DNA from: Symbiodinium natans
Taxonomy: Eukaryota; Sar; Dinophyceae; Suessiales; Symbiodiniaceae
Direction of reading: 5' to 3'
DNA: 64,000 nt
NCBI GenBank assembly: GCA_905221605.1
Contig: CAJNDS010000466.1
Span: 62,001-126,000 of the forward strand
The position numbers and the translations under genes were made by a program. The notes beneath the pieces were generated by a model. That model ran no database searches and had not been told where the DNA came from. It saw only the letters and a program-made list of their open reading frames with translations. Each line of letters opens with the position of its first letter. The stretch's first letter is position 1. Positions 1-6,892 of this stretch are shown one piece after another.

Positions 1-445
1 CAATTTCTGTATCGGTATAACCACTGCTACCACCAGCACCTGCTATTAACGTATCTACCTCACCTTTATTATAAAAGTTAGTAGCCAATAATGTGTTATT
101 TTGATAATTAGTAGATAAATTTGTGTCTATCTGCGTTGATGTATAATAGTTACTTAATGTTGTATCAATCTCGGTTTTATTGTAAAAGTTCGTGGCTAAA
201 ACTGTGTTAGTTTGATAGTTGTTGGTTAAGTCGTCGTTGATAGCATTAATATTATTGAAGTTCTGCAACTGCTTTGTGTTTAAAACTGCTATGGCGTCGG
301 TGTTTGCCGTTATGTCTGTTGCGAAGTTAAGATTTTCTACCTCTGTTTTTGTTGCGTAGGTATCTGATATTTCACTTACACCCGTTGAAGATGACAAATA
401 AAATCTATCTGCATAAACTGCTGTTAGATTGTTTATTGAAGCCAT
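1..445 (-). CDS. Fibre / receptor-binding-like protein, C-terminus outside window
   Basis: An open frame reads from an ATG at 445 down to base 1 without a stop, so the 3' end is missing; about 148 residues are visible. The N-terminus (MASINNLTAVYADRFYLSS) is followed by a heptad-like, Asn/Thr-rich region, then two near-identical blocks built on LATNFYNKTEID and LATNFYNKGEVD, and a Gly-rich linker (GAGGSSG). Repeats of the YNKTEID type are common in trimeric phage tail fibres and in fibre-like proteins of large DNA viruses. By inference this is a virion surface fibre of the element. It lies next to the capsid genes on the same strand. The family is not specifically identified. Confidence 0.6.
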   Translation of the reverse strand, partial: MASINNLTAVYADRFYLSSSTGVSEISDTYATKTEVENLNFATDITANTDAIAVLNTKQLQNFNNINAINDDLTNNYQTNTVLATNFYNKTEIDTTLSNYYTSTQIDTNLSTNYQNNTLLATNFYNKGEVDTLIAGAGGSSGYTDTEI

Positions 446-446
446 T

Positions 447-479
447 ATTAAACTAATTTAGATTTTAAATTAGTTTAAT
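447..479. terminator. AT-only hairpin between fibre-like and GIY-YIG genes
   Basis: Perfect inverted repeat: 14-bp arms ATTAAACTAATTTA (447-460) and its complement (466-479) around a 5-nt loop. It fills the gap between the last in-frame stop of the extended GIY-YIG frame (486-488) and the ATG of the fibre-like gene (445). A transcription-end or processing role is inference. Confidence 0.45.
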
Positions 480-485
480 GATGGG

Positions 486-920
486 TTATTGATCGTGTTC
501 CTCCTTTGCTTGTTGACGTTTCTCTCTTCGCTTTCTGTTGATTTCTTCCTTATGCTCTTGGTAGAATTCGCGTCGCTTTTGGTTTTGCTCTTCTTTATGT
601 TGTTCGTGATATTCTTTGTGTTTCTGTAGTATGGTATCTCTGTTGTTTTCATGATAACCTTTTTTGTATTGTGCTATACGTTCTTTATTATCTTGTCTGT
701 ATTGTTTATCATATGCTACTCTTTCTTCTTTGTGTTGATCTCTGTATTCTTTGTTTTTTGCTCTTTTAATTTCAATGTTATCATGATAGTTTTTGTTGCT
801 CTTTGCTTTTATGTATTCTTTGTTATCTTGGTAATGTTCTTTTATATATTCCTGTATTCGTTCCTTGTTTGTATCTCTTCTCTCTTTTTGGTCTTGTAGT
901 AGTTGTTCTTTATTGTCTTC
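486..920 (-). pseudogene. Charged C-terminal tail of the GIY-YIG gene, cut off by an in-frame TAA
   Basis: After the TAA at 921-923 that ends the GIY-YIG protein, the same frame stays open for another 144 codons to a TAA at 486-488. The encoded tail is strongly Lys/Glu/Gln/Tyr-rich, with a recurring motif of the type KEYRDQHKEE or KEYHEQHKEE. Such tails are typical of virus-encoded GIY-YIG proteins, and the second GIY-YIG gene in this element has a related KEYRDRTKDHKHE stretch. The gene therefore looks like a roughly 266-residue protein interrupted by one nonsense codon. Stop readthrough or a sequencing error are alternatives. Confidence 0.6.
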
Positions 921-1286
921 TTAATACTGTTTCTTTACTGCTTTCACATGTTCATGGTTATCATGTTCCCACTCTTTCTTAGTCCTTCCGTTAATGAGTT
1001 TGTTCAATGTTCCCATCTGCCTAATGTATTCTGCCTCTTTTGCTGTTAGTTGTTCTTTTCTTTCACATGGAAAATCTAGAAGCAGTTCTATATAGAAACA
1101 GTCGCTACCCAGCTCCCTCATTAGGTTGTATAACTTGCTGTCTTTCTTTTTGTATGACTCTACAGATGAGCGATGGTTAGCCATTCGTTTACATAATTTT
1201 TGACATGTAGAACCAATGTATATATCATCAGTTTGTGTGTTTTTGATACAATAGATTTTTCCGTTGGCGAAGTTAATACTACTCAT
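921..1286 (-). CDS. GIY-YIG nuclease domain protein (truncated by stop)
   Basis: 121 residues. The GIY-YIG core is near the N-terminus: KIYCIKNTQTDDIYIGST carries the paired Tyr-containing strands (residues about 11-28), followed by the conserved Arg/His region (LCKRMANHRSS) and a candidate catalytic Glu further on (AKEAEYIRQ). GIY-YIG nucleases make single- or double-strand DNA cuts and occur in homing endonucleases and in many large DNA viruses. The start codon is preceded, 20 nt upstream, by the 16-bp element shared with the 12,951 gene. The nuclease domain is intact, but the long basic tail that continues in frame is separated by a TAA. Confidence 0.8.
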   Translation of the reverse strand: MSSINFANGKIYCIKNTQTDDIYIGSTCQKLCKRMANHRSSVESYKKKDSKLYNLMRELGSDCFYIELLLDFPCERKEQLTAKEAEYIRQMGTLNKLINGRTKKEWEHDNHEHVKAVKKQY

Positions 1287-1306
1287 TACTGTATATTACT
1301 TAATAT

Positions 1307-1322
1307 TACTGTTTCTTTAAAT
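1307..1322 (-). promoter_or_regulatory. 16-bp upstream element of GIY-YIG gene
   Basis: On the minus strand this reads ATTTAAAGAAACAGTA and ends exactly 20 nt before the ATG at 1286. The identical 16-mer with identical 20-nt spacing precedes the gene starting at 12,951 at the other side of the element. A promoter role is inferred from this conservation. Confidence 0.6.
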
Positions 1323-1352
1323 GCCTTTTATACATAAATTATATACACCTCA

Positions 1353-2819
1353 TCAATCTAAAACCGTTGAAGCCGACTCACTTAACTCGAATATTTGCTC
1401 ACTCACAGCAGTCACAAAAACTCTCTCAATTCCTAGTGCGAAATTTGCGTTGGCTCCTTTGATTTTAAAAGTGATTAAGGAGCCCATTTTCGTGTTGGAA
1501 CCTGTGAAATTCATATCGGGTTGCTTATCGAAATTTATTCCTCCAATAAATTTATCGTTAGCATAGCGGTAAATGTCAATACTAAAGCCATCATAATAAG
1601 GCGACATCACATTTACTGCTCTGCGAAGGAAATACATAAATTCACTGATACTTGATATTTCTTGTTCTGGGAATTTCTTATTGGCTATTTGTATTTGTGC
1701 TGAAATTTGTTTATCGCTATCAATTACGCCTTCTAAATTATCAATGGTTACTGCCATAGGATGGAAAAAGTAGTTCCATCTCTTTCTGTCATAATTACCT
1801 GCTGTGTTGTCATTATTGATATTGCTGTTGCTAAAGGTGAAGAACATCTGAGATAAACGAGTTGAAGATTTTACGATGTTCATGTTGATCTCTGTGTTTC
1901 CTGCCGTGAAGGTTTGTGAAAATGAATAATAAGCAGGATAAACCATTCGAAGCCTACCCCCTTTCAATAAATGTGAAACTATATTATTGTTGACGGTGTT
2001 GTCCACCTGTATCAATTCACATCGCAAAATGGCATTCTGAATAGCCCAAGATGTGGTAGTATTGCGTGTTGTAAAATATAAGCCGTTTTCATCGTCTTCT
2101 GCTTGTGTTCCTGCTACTGTTGCTGAAGGTCTGATAACTGGCTCACCTGCGTCTGAAACAATCTCAAAAATAAATTCTAAAGGACAATACCGAATTGGTG
2201 GATAATATCCAGATTGAACAAATCCACAAACGGGCTTGTGTCCCATTCTTACGAACTTACCCTGTTCAATTCCTGTAGTATTAAGTCGTGTTAGTTTCGG
2301 TAGAACAGCTCCTCTTTGGTTTGATCCTGCTGTTGCTGTTGCATCGTGACTTTCTATAGTATAAGCGAACAGTCGGTTAATTCTACTGTCGTATCGTGTT
2401 AAGCAACCTTCTTGAATGTCATCTAAATTTCTAACCTCTTCGCTTTTGAATGATTTCATTTCTTCGCAGACTTGGTTGTAATTGTCAATATCGTTTAGTT
2501 GTTGGCCTGCTCCATTGCATCTGTATCTGGTAAAGAAGGCATGGCTCTCACCTAATGGGCGTAAATATTCTCCTGCAGTAGTGGATGTATTTACAACATC
2601 AAAGAACAAACAAACACTAGACAAATCAATATAATTATTATCTTCACCTGCGATTACAAATTTTAAGTATTTGTTTCCGTTAGATGAACTAAAGATGTTT
2701 CCAGATACACTAGGAAAGTGAACTTGTTTCCTGTCAGTTACATATGCCGCGCTCTCTGGGAGACCAAATTGAAGGGAGTTAATCATATTGTCATTACTTT
2801 CAGCTAAAACTAGATCCAT
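1353..2819 (-). CDS. MCP: Major capsid protein, double jelly-roll (Polinton / PLV type)
   Basis: 488 residues, the usual size for Polinton and PLV double-jelly-roll capsid proteins that form the hexagonal capsomers of the icosahedral shell. The N-terminal jelly roll shows the family pattern: a Ser/Gly-rich strand pair, then KYLKFVIAGEDNNYIDLSS, a strand CLFFDVVN, the LRPLGESHAFFTRYR segment and NGAGQQLNDIDNYNQVCEEM. The C-terminus has FTGSNTKMGSLITFKIKG and ends in SEQIFELSESAST. Recognition rests on this pattern, not on a search. It is transcribed with the lipase and the small ORF upstream (31-bp and 23-bp gaps). The frame is complete, with no sign of decay. Confidence 0.75.
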   Translation of the reverse strand: MDLVLAESNDNMINSLQFGLPESAAYVTDRKQVHFPSVSGNIFSSSNGNKYLKFVIAGEDNNYIDLSSVCLFFDVVNTSTTAGEYLRPLGESHAFFTRYRCNGAGQQLNDIDNYNQVCEEMKSFKSEEVRNLDDIQEGCLTRYDSRINRLFAYTIESHDATATAGSNQRGAVLPKLTRLNTTGIEQGKFVRMGHKPVCGFVQSGYYPPIRYCPLEFIFEIVSDAGEPVIRPSATVAGTQAEDDENGLYFTTRNTTTSWAIQNAILRCELIQVDNTVNNNIVSHLLKGGRLRMVYPAYYSFSQTFTAGNTEINMNIVKSSTRLSQMFFTFSNSNINNDNTAGNYDRKRWNYFFHPMAVTIDNLEGVIDSDKQISAQIQIANKKFPEQEISSISEFMYFLRRAVNVMSPYYDGFSIDIYRYANDKFIGGINFDKQPDMNFTGSNTKMGSLITFKIKGANANFALGIERVFVTAVSEQIFELSESASTVLD

Positions 2820-2850
2820 TATATTATTTATTTAGATTTTTATTATTATA

Positions 2851-3057
2851 TCATTTATGGCTTTTAAAATGTTCATTATTCTGTTTCTCTAACTGGGGTT
2901 GTGATGCTACATTCTCCCCTTCTTCTATAATATTCCTTATACTCTCATAAGCCGAGTTATTCATAGTTTTAATTAGTTTGTTTTTGAACCTTAAACTTTC
3001 TGATGGTTTACCAACACGATGTGGCTCTTTTATATGTTTAGGTTTATTGAACATCAT
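2851..3057 (-). CDS. Small basic protein between capsid and lipase genes
   Basis: 68 residues, rich in Lys, Asn and His, beginning MMFNKPKHIKEPHRVGK, with no hydrophobic segment. It sits 23 bp downstream of the lipase gene and 31 bp upstream of the capsid gene on the same strand. This suggests a shared transcript and perhaps a minor virion or DNA-binding protein. I do not recognise a family. The tight spacing on both sides is the main support for it being real. Confidence 0.5.
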   Translation of the reverse strand: MMFNKPKHIKEPHRVGKPSESLRFKNKLIKTMNNSAYESIRNIIEEGENVASQPQLEKQNNEHFKSHK

Positions 3058-3080
3058 ATTAATAATAATGAGAAATAATA

Positions 3081-3626
3081 TTATGGTAGAGATAGGGGCG
3101 GAATTGTTTCATCTATATTATCTAGAGACGATATGTCATGATTTTTTAATGGGTTTAATGTATTAGTATTATAATTTATTGCTGAACCATCAAATGCTGA
3201 AACTACATCTCCAACTTTTCTGAACCTCTTGTGTTGTTCAGAGGGTTGATCAAAACCTAGTGAAAATGAAGGGCTGTTATACGTTCTGGTTCTTAGATCT
3301 CTTTCAGGAAAATCTTTCGCGAATTGTAACGCCACCACTCCCGCTTGACTATGTCCTACCAATTCTGTTATTTGTGGGTTCTCCTTTAAAATCCGTTCTG
3401 CCTCTATATATCTTTCCATATCACGGACACCGCCCAAAACACCGAAGGGTAATTTAGTAAAGTTTTCTAACCAGTTGGTAAACGATGTAGTCCCTCCTAT
3501 ATACATTTTATTATCTTTAACAAAAATTTTATTATCACGATCGTATGCCATCTTAATGCCTTGTGTATTGGATATTCTCCCGTTGGACTTCAGCATGTTG
3601 TCTAATTGAGACTGAACTCTTGTCAT
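3081..3626 (-). CDS. Lipase class 3-like alpha/beta hydrolase
   Basis: 181 residues. The nucleophile elbow is GHSQAGVV around residues 90-97, the viral equivalent of the GHSxGG motif of class 3 lipases, with Ala in place of one Gly. Upstream, GGTTSFTNWLENF matches the oxyanion-side RGT..DW..N pattern. Downstream, RTYNSPSF and FRKVGDVVSAFD correspond to the strand and acid-residue region, and KNHDIS supplies a plausible catalytic His near residue 163. Lipase-like genes occur in virophages and PLVs, where a role in membrane penetration or remodelling is proposed. The gene heads a minus-strand capsid cluster and shares a 40-bp divergent promoter with the penton-like gene. Confidence 0.7.
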   Translation of the reverse strand: MTRVQSQLDNMLKSNGRISNTQGIKMAYDRDNKIFVKDNKMYIGGTTSFTNWLENFTKLPFGVLGGVRDMERYIEAERILKENPQITELVGHSQAGVVALQFAKDFPERDLRTRTYNSPSFSLGFDQPSEQHKRFRKVGDVVSAFDGSAINYNTNTLNPLKNHDISSLDNIDETIPPLSLP

Positions 3627-3666
3627 TATATTAATAAATCATATAAATATTTTATCTGTTATTAAT
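3627..3666. promoter_or_regulatory. 40-bp divergent promoter region
   Basis: The only sequence between the ATG of the lipase gene (-) and the ATG of the penton-like gene (+). It is almost purely A/T and contains TATAAATATTTTAT. Both genes must take their initiation signals from it or from inside each other's coding region. Confidence 0.5.
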
Positions 3667-4536
3667 ATGAGTTTCAGACCTTTAACATACAAAAAAGTTT
3701 ATGTTAACTCACAATACAGAGTTTCTGACAGTAAATCAACTTCTGATTTTAAAATAGAGTTGCAGGACACCTTTGAAATACCTGATAATACCATTATGCA
3801 AGTGCACGAGGTAGCTATTCCGAATGCATGGTATTCAATCAATACAAATAATCAAAACCTGTATTTTAGACATCAGATATTGCCACCTGCCACACCTCAA
3901 GGAATAACATATAGAAGAATTGAGATACCAGTAGGAAACTACACTGCTCCTGATCTGGCCTCAGCCATGGAAACACAATTAAATTCCTTCTTTGATAGTG
4001 GCGGAAGGACGAACTCTTATTCTGCTGTATATGATACTTTAACGAATAAGATTACAATATCTTCTAACTACAGCGAGGTCGTGTTTATACCCTTGACTGA
4101 TACAGATGTCCCTACTTTTGTTGGTTCGTTCTCTAATTCCGTGGATCTGAATAACTTGAACTCTATTAATAATGTTTTGGGTTTTACAACACCAGTTGGT
4201 GACGCATTCACTTCATCCTCCCCTTGGACAACGGGGTTTATAAATCTGGTAAACTATCCTGATGTTTATATTTCTTGTCCTGAACTGTCTAATAATAATT
4301 TTCACAGCCCTTCTGCTTTTTCAAACGCAATAATCAAAAAAGTCCCAGTTAATGCACCATTTGCAGGTACTATTAGCGACAGTTATGGAATAACAGATTA
4401 TGATTATATAAATGTCTCCAAGAGAAACATTAAAAGGTTAACATTTAGAATAATGGATGGGGCGGGTAATGTTATAGATCTAAACGGTATAAATGTCACT
4501 TTTAGTCTCCTCTTTCATAATAGAGATATGACATGA
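3667..4536 (+). CDS. Minor capsid (penton) protein candidate, single jelly-roll type
   Basis: 289 residues. The N-terminal stretch (YVNSQYRVSD, SDFKIELQDTFEIPDN, then MQVHEVAIPNAWYSIN) follows the pattern of Polinton and PLV penton proteins. That pattern is a short arm, then strands ending in an Ala-Ile-Pro-Asn-x-Trp turn. The C-terminus (NIKRLTFRIMDGAG, INVTFSLLFHNR) also matches, ending with a strand pair in which the residues before the end are TFSLLFHN. In Polintons this protein forms the fivefold vertices beside the major capsid protein. It starts 40 bp from the divergent lipase gene and leads a plus-strand run of five genes. Assignment is by motif pattern only. Confidence 0.65.
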   Translation: MSFRPLTYKKVYVNSQYRVSDSKSTSDFKIELQDTFEIPDNTIMQVHEVAIPNAWYSINTNNQNLYFRHQILPPATPQGITYRRIEIPVGNYTAPDLASAMETQLNSFFDSGGRTNSYSAVYDTLTNKITISSNYSEVVFIPLTDTDVPTFVGSFSNSVDLNNLNSINNVLGFTTPVGDAFTSSSPWTTGFINLVNYPDVYISCPELSNNNFHSPSAFSNAIIKKVPVNAPFAGTISDSYGITDYDYINVSKRNIKRLTFRIMDGAGNVIDLNGINVTFSLLFHNRDMT

Positions 4537-4567
4537 AATGAAATAGAAAATATATAGAACATTATAT

Positions 4568-5107
4568 ATGACTGACGAAAACACTGAAATGGCAACCATT
4601 GATGAAACACCTAAACCAGAAGAACCTCCAGAAACCGTAGAAGAAATGAAACCTGAAACGGCAGAGGACCATAAAAACGAAATTCCAAAACCTTCAAGAG
4701 TAAAAATCAGAGAGGTTGCAAAGCAAAAGACAGAGTGTCAGGACTGCCACAAAACTATTACAATGAAGACGGCTAGGTATACCCATAAAGACACATGTGA
4801 AGGTAAGCCAAGCAATATAATTGAAAAGCCAGTTAGAAAAAACAATGTGAAACCAAAGGTGCAAGTAAGACCAGTAAGTGTAGACAATCACGAAGAGCCT
4901 ATAATACACAAAGCCCCACCTCCAGTTTCCAAAGCTATGCCCCCACCACCACCTCCAAACATGCAACCTTATGACAATTTGACACAGGCTCAACTATATC
5001 AGCTACATATGAGAACCATGAACCAAGAAATAATGAGAAGAAGACAGGAGAAGGCGAATAATATGTGTCAAGCAATGTTTAAATCCCGTCCTAAAAAATC
5101 TAGGTAA
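4568..5107 (+). CDS. Acidic/Pro-rich protein with a Cys-His zinc-binding motif
   Basis: 179 residues in three parts. First is a Glu/Pro/Thr-rich acidic N-terminus. Next, about residues 57-77, is a zinc-finger-like motif CQDCHKTITMKTARYTHKDTC (read as C-x2-C ... H-x3-C). Last is a Pro-rich linker with a run of six prolines before a Gln/Met/Arg-rich C-terminus ending in KSRPKKSR. The layout suggests a nucleic-acid-binding or virion-scaffold protein. No specific family is recognised. The upstream sequence has AATATATAGAAC before the ATG, and 13 bp separate it from the next gene. Confidence 0.6.
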   Translation: MTDENTEMATIDETPKPEEPPETVEEMKPETAEDHKNEIPKPSRVKIREVAKQKTECQDCHKTITMKTARYTHKDTCEGKPSNIIEKPVRKNNVKPKVQVRPVSVDNHEEPIIHKAPPPVSKAMPPPPPPNMQPYDNLTQAQLYQLHMRTMNQEIMRRRQEKANNMCQAMFKSRPKKSR

Positions 5108-5120
5108 ATAATATATAGCA

Positions 5121-5462
5121 ATGGTTTTATATAACAAATACAAGTTCAGACAACTAAATAAACAAAAGAAAAGAAAATCGTTAGACAATCCTGTGGTGAA
5201 TGAAGCATCTGAGTTAAACTTTCACAAGCCTAATATTGATTACTTATTGAATTTAAAAAAGGAAACGGATGCCAGAGAGGCACGGGTAGCAAATCTAGCA
5301 ATGAAAAGAAGACTATTAGAGGGGCAAATGAAAGACAATTACACAATGGAGATTGACAGATTAAAATCAGAGATGCATAACCCTAGGATACCAGAGACAT
5401 CTATAGAGCATTTGAGAAACAGAATACAAACCTTGGAAACATTAAGTGAAAGAATTTTCTAA
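5121..5462 (+). CDS. Small coiled-coil protein
   Basis: 113 residues. A basic N-terminus (KYKFRQLNKQKKRK) is followed by a long charged helix region rich in Glu, Arg, Leu and Met (about residues 45-110) with heptad-like Leu spacing, suggesting a coiled coil. The ATG lies 13 bp after the previous stop; TAATATATAGCA precedes it, resembling the TATATAG boxes before neighbouring genes. No family is recognised. Position in the capsid-side gene run suggests a virion or assembly factor. Confidence 0.6.
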   Translation: MVLYNKYKFRQLNKQKKRKSLDNPVVNEASELNFHKPNIDYLLNLKKETDAREARVANLAMKRRLLEGQMKDNYTMEIDRLKSEMHNPRIPETSIEHLRNRIQTLETLSERIF

Positions 5463-5495
5463 ATCGTAAATTTCTATATAAGAATATAAAATAGA

Positions 5496-6065
5496 ATGAC
5501 AGTTAATAAAACACAAATACAATTTCATAGAAGGTCACGATATGAAGACATCTTGGAACTTGTCAATGATAATGAAGAAGCGTTAAAACCCTTCCCGAAC
5601 AGAGATGCAGTATTTTACAAGGCTAGTAATAAAGGATCGTATTTTGACGGTAAAGATCATTTAGACAGATTGAAAGCAGAACAGAAAAGAATTAATGAAC
5701 GGGTGGTAAGAGATCACATGTTAAGAGAGTATGCAACAGACAACGATCTTACTCATAGGGCATTGTGGGATGCAGGAGCAGGAGCAACAGACACTCCGGC
5801 ACAACCAGAAATGTATAATATCGGCACTCCCATAGAAGAATATGGCAATGACGAGTTTTTTGACACAGATGAGGATACGAGTTTCACCCGAGCGCAACTA
5901 GAGGGAGTTATACAGAGGGCAGAAGAAACACGACAAGCAAACCAACAGGACATCGTTCAGGCACACCAGCAACAGGTAGAACGCGAACAACAGCAAAAGA
6001 ACATTAGGAAGAGGCTCAATGAGAGTAGGCAGAAATATTGCAGGTGGTTTAGTGTCAGGGCATGA
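5496..6065 (+). CDS. Conserved-context element protein, Gln-rich C-terminus
   Basis: 189 residues. The N-terminal half has QFHRRSRYEDILELVNDNEE and FYKASNKGSYFDGKDH, the middle is acidic (DEFFDTDED), and the C-terminal 50 residues form a Gln/Glu/Arg-rich helix. Function is unknown. The last 47 bases overlap the start of the next gene in another frame, so translation of the two may be coupled or linked by a frameshift. Upstream sequence includes TTCTATATAAG. Confidence 0.6.
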   Translation: MTVNKTQIQFHRRSRYEDILELVNDNEEALKPFPNRDAVFYKASNKGSYFDGKDHLDRLKAEQKRINERVVRDHMLREYATDNDLTHRALWDAGAGATDTPAQPEMYNIGTPIEEYGNDEFFDTDEDTSFTRAQLEGVIQRAEETRQANQQDIVQAHQQQVEREQQQKNIRKRLNESRQKYCRWFSVRA

Positions 6066-6789
6066 TCTAACTACATCCGTAATTGGAGGACTGGCGGAAC
6101 CAGTTCTAAGTGGTATAGGCGATGCAGTTATGAGAAGGATTTTACCACAACCTCGCCCCTTGCTTGATCTAGAAGCACCCCGAACACCACCTAATAACCC
6201 GTGGGTGAGAAACCCCAATCCAATAAATATTGCGCAACTACCGCCCTCTATTGTGTTACAACCTCATCAACCTAATGTGGGTGCAACTCAACAACCACTG
6301 CCTCCTGCAGTTCAGCAACCAGCATTACCAGCACCAACACCAAACGTTCAACAAGGTGGATCATCATCATCATCATCATCATCATCGTCAGGAAACTTTC
6401 AATTCCCACGAGGTTCTGCAAGACAACCTGAAGGTTCTGCAAGACAACCTGAAGGTTCTGAAAGACAAGCAGATGAACAACCGCCAAGAAGACCGCGAAC
6501 CAGACTAACTAAAAAGACCAACCTAAAGGAAAGTGCCCGAGAAGACACAGATACACCACGAGAAGAACTAAACATGAGACCTTTGATCATACCAAGTAAG
6601 ATCGGAATACAAAAACTAAGAGAAACATTTGAGGAAGCAAACAACAAAAACACAATAAACACCACGACGTATAGAAAATACCGAAGTATTTATAATAAAT
6701 GGGTTTCATCTGCAGGTGTTCCTGCAGGGAAAAAACAAGCTTTAAAAGAACTACAAGCATTATACAGGGATACCGTTTTTAATAGATAA
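6019..6789 (+). CDS. Gly-rich / low-complexity virion-type protein
   Basis: 256 residues. It starts with a Gly-rich hydrophobic segment (RNIAGGLVSGHDLTTSVIGG, then AEPVLSGIGDAV), possibly a membrane-active or amphipathic helix. A Pro/Gln-rich region follows, then a run of about ten Ser (repeated TCA codons, 6360-6390). Three 21-bp repeats (6412-6474) encode GSARQPE or GSERQAD. A basic linker and a folded-looking C-terminus (TTYRKYRSIYNKW ... ALKELQALYRDTVF) complete it. The first copy of the 20-bp repeat array spans its stop codon. I recognise no family; the plan resembles a minor virion protein. Confidence 0.55.
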   Translation: MRVGRNIAGGLVSGHDLTTSVIGGLAEPVLSGIGDAVMRRILPQPRPLLDLEAPRTPPNNPWVRNPNPINIAQLPPSIVLQPHQPNVGATQQPLPPAVQQPALPAPTPNVQQGGSSSSSSSSSSGNFQFPRGSARQPEGSARQPEGSERQADEQPPRRPRTRLTKKTNLKESAREDTDTPREELNMRPLIIPSKIGIQKLRETFEEANNKNTINTTTYRKYRSIYNKWVSSAGVPAGKKQALKELQALYRDTVFNR

Positions 6790-6852
6790 AACCCGTTTTT
6801 AATGGATAAAACCCGTTTTTAATAGATAAAACCCGCTTTTAATAGATAAACT
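6773..6852. repeat. Four 20-bp tandem repeats between convergent genes
   Basis: Unit CCGTTTTTAATAGATAAAAC at 6773, 6793, 6813 and 6833, with one or two changes in copies 2 and 4. The first copy contains the last codons and stop of the upstream gene (Phe-Asn-Arg-stop). The array lies in the roughly 100-bp gap where two transcription units converge, so a 3'-end or termination role is possible. Confidence 0.85.
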
Positions 6853-6892
6853 CATGTCAAGCAATCCTAAATAAAAATCAAATGAATGGTTT

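Noticed and set aside
651-899. Hydrophobic plus-strand frame resembling a membrane protein
   Set aside because: It is the antisense of the Lys/Glu-rich GIY-YIG tail; Phe/Val/Leu codons arise from Lys/Asn/Glu codons read backwards.
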